Below are positions 57,081 through 64,000 of a stretch of 64,000 bases of DNA, one piece after another. Where the stretch lies: contig NZ_JAFCTX010000007.1 of assembly GCF_049896245.1 (NCBI RefSeq), forward strand, positions 62,001-126,000, in the 5' to 3' direction. The translations under genes and the position numbers were made by a program. The notes beneath the pieces were generated by a model that saw only the letters and a list, made by a program, of their open reading frames with translations, searched no databases and was not told the origin of the DNA. Position 1 is the first letter of the stretch; every line of letters starts with the position of its first letter. Source of the stretch: Cypionkella sp049896245. GTDB taxonomy: Bacteria; Pseudomonadota; Alphaproteobacteria; Rhodobacterales; Rhodobacteraceae.

Positions 57081-58082
57081 ATGAGCGGGATGGAAGCGGC
57101 GCAAAAACCGCATGATCGGCTGGCCGATGCTTTGGCCGACGATATGGCGGCGGTGAACCTGATGATCCGGGCACGGATGGCGTCGGAACATGCGCCGCGC
57201 ATCCCCGAAGTCACCGCCCATCTGATCGAGGCGGGCGGCAAACGGCTGCGCCCGATGCTGGTCTTGGCTGCCGCGCGCCTGCTGGGCTATGCGGGGCCGT
57301 TCCATGTGCATCTGGCGGCTACGGTCGAGTTCATCCACACCGCCACCCTGTTGCACGATGATGTTGTCGATGAAAGCGCGCGCCGCCGCGGTCGTCCCAC
57401 CGCGAACCTGCTGTGGGACAACAAATCTTCCGTCTTGGTCGGCGATTACCTGTTCGCCCGCGCGTTTCAGTTGATGGTAGAGCCCGCCAATCTGCGGGTG
57501 CTGGATATCCTCGCCAACGCTTCCGCCACCATTGCCGAGGGCGAAGTGCTGCAACTGACCGCAGCACAGGATCTGGCGACGACGGAAGACATCTACCTGC
57601 AAGTCGTGCGCGGCAAAACCGCCGCGTTGTTCTCTGCCGCCACCGAATCCGGCGCGGAAATCGCAGGCGGCACCCCGGCGCAGGTGAAAGCGCTGTTCGA
57701 CTATGGCGACGCTTTGGGCATCGCCTTCCAGATCGTCGATGATCTCTTGGATTACGGCGGCTCGGCGGCGGTGATCGGCAAGAACACCGGCGACGATTTC
57801 CGCGAGCGTAAGCTGACCCTGCCGGTGATCAAGGCGGTGGCCAAGGCGGATGCGGAAGAACGCGCCTTCTGGGTGCGGGTGATCGAAAAGGGCCAGCAGA
57901 GCGACGGCGATCTGGAACATGCCCTAGCTTTGATGGCCAACCACGGCGCGATGGACGCCGCCCGCGCCGATGCTTTGGCTTGGGCCGCCCGCGCGCAAGC
58001 CGCTCTGCAAGCCCTCCCCGACCACCCTTTGCGCGCGATGCTGTCAGACCTCGCCGCCTATGTGGTCGAACGCATCAACTAG
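57081..58082 (+). CDS. Polyprenyl diphosphate synthase (octaprenyl/decaprenyl type)
   Basis: This enzyme elongates isoprenoid chains for the ubiquinone side chain. Starting at the ATG at 57081, after GAAGGGGATGTG, the 333-residue protein has the first Asp-rich motif LLHDDVVDESARRRGRPT and the second DDLLDYGG. EAGGKRLRPMLVLAAARLLG is the N-terminal substrate loop. Chain length cannot be told by eye, though decaprenyl is usual in Rhodobacter relatives. A GTG at 57057 would add 8 residues. Confidence 0.92.
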   Translation: MSGMEAAQKPHDRLADALADDMAAVNLMIRARMASEHAPRIPEVTAHLIEAGGKRLRPMLVLAAARLLGYAGPFHVHLAATVEFIHTATLLHDDVVDESARRRGRPTANLLWDNKSSVLVGDYLFARAFQLMVEPANLRVLDILANASATIAEGEVLQLTAAQDLATTEDIYLQVVRGKTAALFSAATESGAEIAGGTPAQVKALFDYGDALGIAFQIVDDLLDYGGSAAVIGKNTGDDFRERKLTLPVIKAVAKADAEERAFWVRVIEKGQQSDGDLEHALALMANHGAMDAARADALAWAARAQAALQALPDHPLRAMLSDLAAYVVERIN

Positions 58083-58158
58083 CCCGCTCCTCCGGCCTTT
58101 CAGCCGTCCTCGCTGCGGTTTCGCGATGCGCGACCGTAAGGGAGCAAAGAGCAGGCGG

Positions 58159-58980
58159 TTACGCCAGAACCGGCCCTGCTGCCACCCACCAAGCCGGGGC
58201 CTCCGCACGCAATGCCCCTGCGGCGGCCTTCGCCAATTCTTCGTTGGCGAACAGCCCGAAACAGGTCGCGCCCGAGCCTGACATCCGCGCCAGCAAACAG
58301 CCGGGCCGCGCCCAGAGCGCCGCTTTCACCGTTCCAATCGCCGGAGCCAAAGTCATCGCCGGGGCCTCAAGATCATTGCGCTGATCGCGCAGCCATACGG
58401 CCAGTTCCATGGCAGACTCGCAGATGGGCATTGCCTCCATTGCCGGATTATCTCTACACGACAAAGCCTTGAACACCTCAGGCGTGGCCACCGCCACCCC
58501 CGGATTGACCAGCACGACATAACATTCCGGCAAGGCGGGCAGGGGGGTTAACACCTCACCCACCCCCTGCATCCGCACCGGACGCCCCGCCAGACACACC
58601 GGCACATCCGCGCCCAAAGCCAGCACCGCCGCCGCATCCGGCCGCGCCATGCCGGACATCGCAGACAAAGCCCGCAACGTCGCTGCCGCATCGGCAGAGC
58701 CGCCACCGATCCCCGAAGCCACGGGCAAATGCTTCTCTAACACCAGCGCCCCCGCAACGCCCAAACACCGCGCCGCCCGCAGCACAAGGTTGTCGTCGCC
58801 AGACAACCCCGCCCCTTGCGGCCCTGTCACCGTCAGGCTTAACCGATCAGCGCGCACAGCTGTGATCCAATCGCCAACCCCGGCAAACACCACGATACTG
58901 TCCAACAGATGATAGCCATCCCCCCGCAGCCCCGTCACATGCAGCGCGAGATTGATCTTGGCCGGAGCAAACTCCCGCAA
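58159..58980 (-). CDS. ispE: 4-(cytidine-5'-diphospho)-2-C-methyl-D-erythritol kinase
   Basis: IspE phosphorylates CDP-ME in the MEP isoprenoid pathway. The protein begins REFAPAKINLALHVTGLRGD, the family start, and has the GHMP kinase motif PVASGIGGGSADAAATLRAL and a C-terminal ARMSGSGATCFGLF. No ATG is at the conserved start. A TTG at 58980 gives M-REFAPAK and is my choice; a TTG at 59001 or 59013 inside the TPR gene is the alternative. It follows the TPR gene by 7 bases. About 273 residues. Confidence 0.88.
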   Translation of the reverse strand: MREFAPAKINLALHVTGLRGDGYHLLDSIVVFAGVGDWITAVRADRLSLTVTGPQGAGLSGDDNLVLRAARCLGVAGALVLEKHLPVASGIGGGSADAAATLRALSAMSGMARPDAAAVLALGADVPVCLAGRPVRMQGVGEVLTPLPALPECYVVLVNPGVAVATPEVFKALSCRDNPAMEAMPICESAMELAVWLRDQRNDLEAPAMTLAPAIGTVKAALWARPGCLLARMSGSGATCFGLFANEELAKAAAGALRAEAPAWWVAAGPVLA

Positions 58981-58987
58981 TTTTAGC

Positions 58988-60757
58988 TCACGGCGTGGCA
59001 AGCGCCGCCTCAACCGGTTTCAACGGGGCCGCACCTTCAACGGCCAGCACGGCATCCAGCCCCTTCGCCAGCTTCAAGCGCAACCTAGCGGCCAGCTTGT
59101 CATCCGGCCCATAAGACAAAGCCCGCCGCCACTGATATTCCGCCTCACGCTTGCGCCCGACCGCCCAATACACATCGCCCAAATGATCCGTCACCGTCGC
59201 ATCCACTGCCATCCGCAGCGACGCCTGCTCCATCGGCAACAGCGCATCCTGATAGCGCCCCAAGCGGTAATAGGCCCAGCCAAGGCTATCCAGAATAGCG
59301 CCATTGTCGGGCCGCATCAGCACCGCGCGTTTGATCATGGCCAAAGCCTCATCCAGCTTGCGGCCCTGATCGACAAGGCTGTAGCCGAGGTAGTTCAGCA
59401 GTTCGGGCTCATCCGGGCTGAGCGCCATTGCGCGGCGGAAATCAGCTTCGGCGGCGTCATAATGGCGCAACGCATCCGAAACAACGCCCCGGCTGTAGAA
59501 CAACACCCAATGGCCAGGGGTGGGGTTCGGCACCATTTTGATCGCGGCATCATAGGCCTTATAAGCCTCGTCATAGCGCTTCTCGCGCCGCATTCCATCG
59601 GCCAAAGCCACCTGTACCGCCAGAATATCACCATGCGCCCGCGCCAGACCTTGCAGGATTTCCAAAGCCGCTTCGGGGTGGCCCGCAGCAAAACTCGCAT
59701 TGGCGCGACCAATTTCTGCGGCATGGAAATTCAGGTCGGTCGGCGGCACCAAAGCATAGGCCGCCGTCGCCAAAGTGTGCTGGCCCTGCTGTTCCAACAG
59801 GCCCGCCACCAGCAATTCAGCCTCGGAGTTGTCGGGGCGCAGATACGCGGCGGCGCGGGCGTGCAGCAAGGTGTAGGAGGCATCCGCCTCGCCCTTCACC
59901 GCATTGGCCATGCTGTAGAACACTTCGCCGATGCCGTCGCTGGCATTGCGCGCGATGGTGAAGGGCAGCGGCTCGCCGGCAGCCAGACGGCGGCGCAGAT
60001 CGTCGATTTCCAGATCATTGCCGGGCTGGAAATTGCGGTCAATCATCGCCACGGCATCAGAGTTGCGCTCCAGCTGGCTGAGGATTTCCACCGTCGCAAT
60101 CAAGCCGCGCCGGGTCAGTGGAAAGCTTCCCGCAGCCTTGCCCGACAGGATGTTTTCGGCGCCCTCATAATCGCCTGCCGAGGCGAGTGCCAGCGCCTTG
60201 TGATACAGCCCAAACGCCTCTAACCCTTTGGTTTTCGACAGCTTATCAAAGCCTTCACTGGCTTCCGACATTCGCCCCAAGCCCAGCTTTGCCCAAGCCT
60301 TCACCAGATCATCCAGAACAGCGCCAGCCGATCCACCCGCAGCCTGCTCTTGCAGAATCGCCGCATAATCCTGCCGTTTGGCATCATCCGCGATCAAAAC
60401 CACCGTCGCCGTCTGGCTTTTCGCCCCGGCTTTCTGCAAATCCCGCGCCAGTTTCGCAGCGCCTTCCATATCGCCCACACCAACATGCGCCATCACAGCG
60501 CCTTCCAGCAGCGCCGGATTGCTGGCATCGCCCGTTAAAGCCCGGCCATACCACTCCACCGCCGCCGCATAATCGGCCTGCGATGCAGCCACCCCGGCGG
60601 CGAGATAAGCCCCAGCCTCGCTGACCGGGCCTTCACTGACCGTGGTTTGCGTCGCATCGGGCTTCGGCTTCGTGGTTTCAGCCAGTGCGGCAAACGGCAA
60701 AACTGTCAAAGCAGAGGCCAGCAGCAGTTGCGTGCGGCGAGGCAGGGGAAATGGCAT
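58988..60757 (-). CDS. Secreted TPR-repeat protein
   Basis: The ATG at 60757 gives 589 residues with a signal peptide (MPFPLPRRTQLLLASALTVL). Multiple TPR units follow, for example LLNYLGYSLVDQGRKLDEAL and GAILDSLGWAYYRLGRYQDA, through most of the length. TPR arrays mediate protein contacts. The protein should act in the periplasm, perhaps in an outer-membrane assembly or secretion complex. The first ATG at 60787 is less likely because it lengthens the signal. ispE is downstream on the same transcript. Confidence 0.85.
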   Translation of the reverse strand: MPFPLPRRTQLLLASALTVLPFAALAETTKPKPDATQTTVSEGPVSEAGAYLAAGVAASQADYAAAVEWYGRALTGDASNPALLEGAVMAHVGVGDMEGAAKLARDLQKAGAKSQTATVVLIADDAKRQDYAAILQEQAAGGSAGAVLDDLVKAWAKLGLGRMSEASEGFDKLSKTKGLEAFGLYHKALALASAGDYEGAENILSGKAAGSFPLTRRGLIATVEILSQLERNSDAVAMIDRNFQPGNDLEIDDLRRRLAAGEPLPFTIARNASDGIGEVFYSMANAVKGEADASYTLLHARAAAYLRPDNSEAELLVAGLLEQQGQHTLATAAYALVPPTDLNFHAAEIGRANASFAAGHPEAALEILQGLARAHGDILAVQVALADGMRREKRYDEAYKAYDAAIKMVPNPTPGHWVLFYSRGVVSDALRHYDAAEADFRRAMALSPDEPELLNYLGYSLVDQGRKLDEALAMIKRAVLMRPDNGAILDSLGWAYYRLGRYQDALLPMEQASLRMAVDATVTDHLGDVYWAVGRKREAEYQWRRALSYGPDDKLAARLRLKLAKGLDAVLAVEGAAPLKPVEAALATP

Positions 60758-60896
60758 CCGGGGCGGCTCCTGTAAGCGTTGCCACAAAGCTAGAGCCGCG
60801 CGGGCCGAGAAGCAATGCGGGCCGGAGGCTTATCACCCCCAGCCCGCGCATCTTCGCTGATCCGACAGGGAAAGTCAGATCACATGTTTGAGGGAC

Positions 60897-60960
60897 TACA
60901 TATTCGGCCCGTTACATATTCGGCCCGTTACATATTTGGCCCGTCACATATTCGGATAAT
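60897..60960. repeat. 16-bp tandem repeat at the ETF-QO stop
   Basis: TACATATTCGGCCCGT occurs at 60897-60912 and 60913-60928, as TACATATTTGGCCCGT at 60929-60944 and as a partial fourth copy to about 60955. On minus each unit reads ..AATATG followed by TAA, TGA or TAG, so each unit holds its own stop. The repeat covers the last codons and stop of the ETF-QO gene. Confidence 0.9.
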
Positions 60961-62596
60961 TCGGCCCGCCGCCGCCCATCGGCGTGGTCCAGACGATATT
61001 CTGCGACGGGTCTTTGATGTCGCAGGTTTTGCAATGCACACAGTTCTGGAAGTTGATCTGAAAGCGCGGTTCTTTGCCTGCTTCCGCGATCACCTCATAC
61101 ACCCCCGCCGGACAATAGCGTTGCGCAGGCTCGTTATACAGCGGCAGGTTGACCGATATCGGGATCGACGCATCCTTCAACTTCAAATGCGCGGGTTGGT
61201 TTTCATCATGGTTGGTGGCCGAGAATGCCACATTGGTCAAACGGTCAAACGACAGCACGCCATCGGGTTTCGGATACTCAATCGGTGCGTAATCCTTCAC
61301 CAGCCCGGTTGATTCCGCATCGTTTTTGCCATGCTTCAAGGTGCCAAGAATGGTGAAGCCCAGCGTATTCGCCCACATATCCGCGCCGCCCAAGAACAGC
61401 GAGGCGACAAGGCCATACTTCGACCACAAAGGCTTGACGTTGCGCACTTTTTTCAGGTCAGCTGCAATCGGGCCACCGCGCACCAGCGTCTCATATTCGG
61501 TCAACTCGTCGCCCGAACGCCCCGCTGAAATCGCCACAAAGGCAGCCTCTGCCGCATCAATCCCCGACAGCATCGCATTGTGGTTGCCCTTGATGCGCGG
61601 CACGTTCACCAGCCCCGCCGAGCACCCCAGCAGCGCCACGCCCGGCGCCACCATCTTCGGGATCGACTGCCAGCCGCCCTCGCTGATCGCCCGCGCGCCG
61701 TAAGCTACGCGCTTGCCGCCTTTCAACAATGCGGCCACCATCGGATGATGCTTGAAGCGCTGGAATTCCATATAGGGATACAGATGCGGGTTCTTGTAGT
61801 TCAAATGAACCACAAAGCCGACATAAACCTGATTGTTCTCAAGGTGATAGATAAAACTACCGCCGCCTGCGTTAGACCCCAACGGCCAACCCATCGTATG
61901 CGTGACCGTGCCCAGCTTGTGCTTGGCCGGATCAATCTGCCAGATTTCCTTCATGCCAAGCCCGAACTTCTGCGGCTCATGCCCCTTGCTCAGATCATAC
62001 TTGGCGATAACCTCTTTCGCCAAAGACCCCCGCACGCCTTCCGACAGGAACACATATTTCCCCGCCAGCACCATGCCCGGCTCATAGCTTGGCCCCGGCG
62101 TGCCATCGGCCAGCTTGCCGAATTCGCCAGCCACCACACCACGCACTTCGCCGTTCTCACCGTAAACTAGTTCCGAACACGCCATGCCGGGGAAAATCTC
62201 CACCCCCAGCCCCTCGGCCTGTTCCGCCATCCAGCGGCAGACATTCGCCATCGAGACAATGTAATTGCCGTGGTTGTTCATCAGCGGCGGCATCGGCCAG
62301 TTCGGAATCCGCGCCTTCCCGGCTGGCCCAAGAATATAGAAATTATCCTCGACCACAGGCGTGTTCAAAGGCGCGCCGCGGGCCTTCCAATCCGGGATCA
62401 GCTTGTTCAGCCCCACCGGGTCTAGCACCGCGCCGGACAGGATGTGTGCGCCGACTTCCGAGCCCTTTTCCAGCACCACAACCGTCAGATTGCTGTCCAA
62501 CTGCTTCAGCCGGATCGCCGCAGACAGCCCCGCAGGCCCCGCGCCCACGATGACCACATCATAATCCATCTGCTCGCGCGCGATACCTTGCGACAT
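60944..62596 (-). CDS. Electron transfer flavoprotein-ubiquinone oxidoreductase
   Basis: ETF-QO passes electrons from acyl-CoA dehydrogenases via ETF to ubiquinone, at the membrane. The ATG at 62596 follows GGAGAAAGAG and gives 550 residues. FAD is bound at YDVVIVGAGPAGLSAAIRLK. The C-terminal [4Fe-4S] ligands are Cys in YCPAGVYE and NCVHCKTCDIKDPSQNIVW. VSMANVCRWMAEQAEGLGVE and QFRFKHHPMVAALLKGGKRV-like EFQRFKHHPMVAALLKGGKR are typical. It links to the acyl-CoA dehydrogenase operon at 25259-33844. The longer ORF start is rejected. Confidence 0.93.
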   Translation of the reverse strand: MSQGIAREQMDYDVVIVGAGPAGLSAAIRLKQLDSNLTVVVLEKGSEVGAHILSGAVLDPVGLNKLIPDWKARGAPLNTPVVEDNFYILGPAGKARIPNWPMPPLMNNHGNYIVSMANVCRWMAEQAEGLGVEIFPGMACSELVYGENGEVRGVVAGEFGKLADGTPGPSYEPGMVLAGKYVFLSEGVRGSLAKEVIAKYDLSKGHEPQKFGLGMKEIWQIDPAKHKLGTVTHTMGWPLGSNAGGGSFIYHLENNQVYVGFVVHLNYKNPHLYPYMEFQRFKHHPMVAALLKGGKRVAYGARAISEGGWQSIPKMVAPGVALLGCSAGLVNVPRIKGNHNAMLSGIDAAEAAFVAISAGRSGDELTEYETLVRGGPIAADLKKVRNVKPLWSKYGLVASLFLGGADMWANTLGFTILGTLKHGKNDAESTGLVKDYAPIEYPKPDGVLSFDRLTNVAFSATNHDENQPAHLKLKDASIPISVNLPLYNEPAQRYCPAGVYEVIAEAGKEPRFQINFQNCVHCKTCDIKDPSQNIVWTTPMGGGGPNYPNM

Positions 62597-62632
62597 CTCT
62601 TTCTCCGACTTGGCAATCCTTGGGCAAAATGC

Positions 62633-62681
62633 TGTTGCGTCATTGCCCGAACCGACAGTCAGGGTCAACCGTGACGCAACA
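62633..62681. promoter_or_regulatory. Inverted repeat upstream of ETF-QO
   Basis: TGTTGCGTCA (62633-62642) and TGACGCAACA (62672-62681) are perfect 10-bp arms separated by 29 bases. A third TACGCAACA lies at about 62707. The site is just upstream of the ETF-QO start and could bind a dimeric regulator. Nothing else clear is seen in 62597-62878. Confidence 0.45.
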
Positions 62682-62878
62682 TCCCAAGCCTAAATCGCAG
62701 AACCTACGCAACATTCTTTCCCCGCTGCGACAGATTTTTTACCCCCGGCGACGGCCCCCCGCCGATTACAGGCTTTCCCCCTTGCAATCAGGGCGGCTGT
62801 CGGTTCAGGTATAGCCAAGAGTGGCGCAAGGTCATGGCTCATCCGGGCTGTGACCTTGTTATTTGCGTGAAGAGACAA

Positions 62879-63349
62879 ATGGAAAAAATCCCAATGACCC
62901 GGCGCGGATTCACCGCTCTGGACGAAGAACTAAAGCAGCTGAAATCGGTGGAACGCCCCGCCGTGATCCGCGCCATTGCCGAAGCGCGCGAGCATGGCGA
63001 TCTGTCGGAAAACGCCGAATATCACGCCGCCCGCGAGAAGCAGAGCTTCATCGAGGGCCGCGTCAAAGAGCTTGAGGCGCTGATTTCCCTCGCTGAAGTC
63101 ATTGATCCCAGCAAGTTTTCCGGCACCGTCAAGTTTGGCGCCACGGTGACTTTGGTGGATGAAGAGACCAGCGAAGAAAAGACCTACCAGATCGTCGGCG
63201 AGCCCGAAGCCGATATCGAGCGCAACATGCTGAACATCCGCTCGCCCCTGGCCCGTGCGTTGATTGGTAAGGACAAAGGCGACTCGGTCGAGGTGAAAAC
63301 CCCCGGCGGCACACGCGGCTACGAAATCCTCTCGATCCGTTACATCTGA
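62879..63349 (+). CDS. greA: Transcription elongation factor GreA
   Basis: GreA rescues stalled RNA polymerase by inducing transcript cleavage. The ATG at 62879 gives 156 residues. The coiled coil is MTRRGFTALDEELKQLKSVE and VIRAIAEAREHGDLSENAEY with the acidic tip residues. The FKBP-like C-terminus holds YQIVGEPEADIERNMLNIRS and SPLARALIGKDKGDSVEV. Length is normal. The earlier ATG at 62834 adds 15 non-conserved residues. A GAAGAGACA precedes the start. Confidence 0.96.
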   Translation: MEKIPMTRRGFTALDEELKQLKSVERPAVIRAIAEAREHGDLSENAEYHAAREKQSFIEGRVKELEALISLAEVIDPSKFSGTVKFGATVTLVDEETSEEKTYQIVGEPEADIERNMLNIRSPLARALIGKDKGDSVEVKTPGGTRGYEILSIRYI

Positions 63350-63369
63350 CCCCGTTCTGGGAATACGAC

Positions 63370-64000
63370 ATGTCCGAACCAGAAGAAACGCCCCGCAGCT
63401 TGGGGTCGCGCGCGCGCGGCATCGCCGATCCGTCGGTGAGTGCGACCGAATGGGTCGCCGCCGTGATGAGCCTGCTGTGGGTGCTGGCGGTCGGCGGCTA
63501 TTTCCTGACCGGCCCGGTGGAAGCGGGCGTGCTCGGCTATGTGTTGACCCTCCTGGCAGTTTTCCTGCCACTGGCGCTGATCTGGGCTGCGGTGACGACC
63601 TTGCGCTCGGTGCGGTCCCTGCGCGCTGAATCGGCGCGGTTGCAGGCGACGGTAGAGGCGATGCGCGCGGCCTATCTGTCGGGCCAACAGGGCGGGATGC
63701 GGCCATCGGTGGAGCGCAAGCTGGACGAGATTGCCGCCACCGCCAAACACACCGAAACCGCGCTTGCCAGCTTCAACTCGCGCCGCGACTCTGGGCTGAC
63801 CGTGCCGTCAGCCGACCGCAAAGCCGCATTGGTGGCCCCGCAGTTGCAGCCAGAGGCAGAACAGCCCGGCCTGGCTTTGGGCACGCCGTCGGAGTCGATG
63901 CGCGCGCCTTTGTCGGTGCAGGATTTCACCCGCGCCGTGCAATTTCCTGAAAGCCCGGACGACAAAGAAGGTTTTCGCGCTTTGCGTCTGGCGCTGGAAG
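63370..64000 (+). CDS. Membrane protein with coiled coil, N-terminal part (cut by window end)
   Basis: The frame is open from the ATG at 63370 to the window edge (210 codons). It begins MSEPEETPRSLGSRARGIAD. Two hydrophobic helices lie near residues 28-47 and 52-75 (VMSLLWVLAVGGYFLTGP; YVLTLLAVFLPLALIWAAVT). A predicted coiled coil follows (SVRSLRAESARLQATVEAMR), then a Pro-rich stretch. It resembles Rhodobacteraceae membrane proteins of unknown function. The gene follows greA by 20 bases, so it may be co-transcribed. No catalytic motif is visible. Confidence 0.75.
   Translation, partial: MSEPEETPRSLGSRARGIADPSVSATEWVAAVMSLLWVLAVGGYFLTGPVEAGVLGYVLTLLAVFLPLALIWAAVTTLRSVRSLRAESARLQATVEAMRAAYLSGQQGGMRPSVERKLDEIAATAKHTETALASFNSRRDSGLTVPSADRKAALVAPQLQPEAEQPGLALGTPSESMRAPLSVQDFTRAVQFPESPDDKEGFRALRLALE

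Noticed and set aside
56811..57920. 369-aa minus ORF over the polyprenyl synthase
   Set aside because: Only its last 71 codons are a real gene (DUF2007); the remainder is antisense.
60897..60960. CRISPR-like repeats
   Set aside because: Units are only 16 bp, directly adjacent and without spacers; no cas genes are nearby.

Overview
The window looks like a chromosomal segment of a Rhodobacteraceae (alphaproteobacterial) genome. The coding DNA is GC-rich. The order rpmH-rnpA-yidD-(GGDEF/EAL)-yidC-MOSC is one I know from this family, as are the TIGR02186/TauE pair, the Nfu-TsaB-RimI cluster, PHB genes and an FNR-type box before ompW. Everything here comes from reading the sequence; no database search was run.

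Layout. 1-8674: MOSC protein (partial), yidC, a c-di-GMP signalling protein, yidD, rnpA and rpmH, all on minus. On plus follow a TVP38 membrane protein, a mercuric-reductase-like flavoprotein and a sensor kinase. 8782-8858: tRNA-Arg(ACG). 9043-9971: a small AT-rich gene, a broken gene tail and the right end of an IS21-type element that keeps only the C-terminal part of istB. 9955-21600: the tail half of a prophage. It holds an orphan fragment of a tail-tip (J-like) gene, a 5'-truncated tail assembly chaperone, tape measure, minor tail proteins, a DUF1833 protein, an NlpC/P60 protein, a complete J-like protein, a tail fibre, a Com-like zinc finger and a DNA adenine methylase. Two 22-bp direct repeats follow. 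No integrase, transposase, terminase, capsid or lysis gene is visible. The order suggests the right arm of a Mu/B3-like transposable phage whose left arm was lost at the IS21 remnant.

21715-25262: YbjN protein, proC, csaA, a 2-hydroxyacid dehydrogenase and a sulfotransferase. 25259-34341 (minus): a beta-oxidation operon with two MerR regulators, acyl-CoA dehydrogenase, thiolase and a FadB-like protein, plus a GST, a small RHH-like protein, a cupin and a bicupin. A MerR-style promoter with a 19-bp spacer lies at its head. 34469-36719: two PaaI-type thioesterases and a MATE exporter, start-stop coupled. 36869-44251 (minus): TIGR02186 and TauE/SafE, then a nucleoside ABC importer with purine nucleoside phosphorylase and a RutR-like operator upstream.

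44468-49918 (minus): RimI, TsaB, Nfu, OmpW, a 58-aa protein with its own promoter, a DUF2867 protein, a trypsin-like protease and a universal stress protein. 49977-52635: a class IV aminotransferase, tag and a degenerate EAL protein. 52768-54776: phaA and phaB. The rest holds a DMT exporter, a DUF465 protein missed by length filters, a tRNA-modifying methyltransferase, a DUF2007 protein, a polyprenyl diphosphate synthase, ispE, a TPR protein, ETF-QO, greA and a partial membrane protein cut by the window end.

The most unusual parts are the IS21/J-fragment/chaperone junctions, a possible -1 frameshift heptamer in the chaperone, the 22-bp repeats after the methylase, the three cupin units inside a beta-oxidation operon and several new-looking operator-like sequences. 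I did not find a clearly undescribed defence or signalling system.
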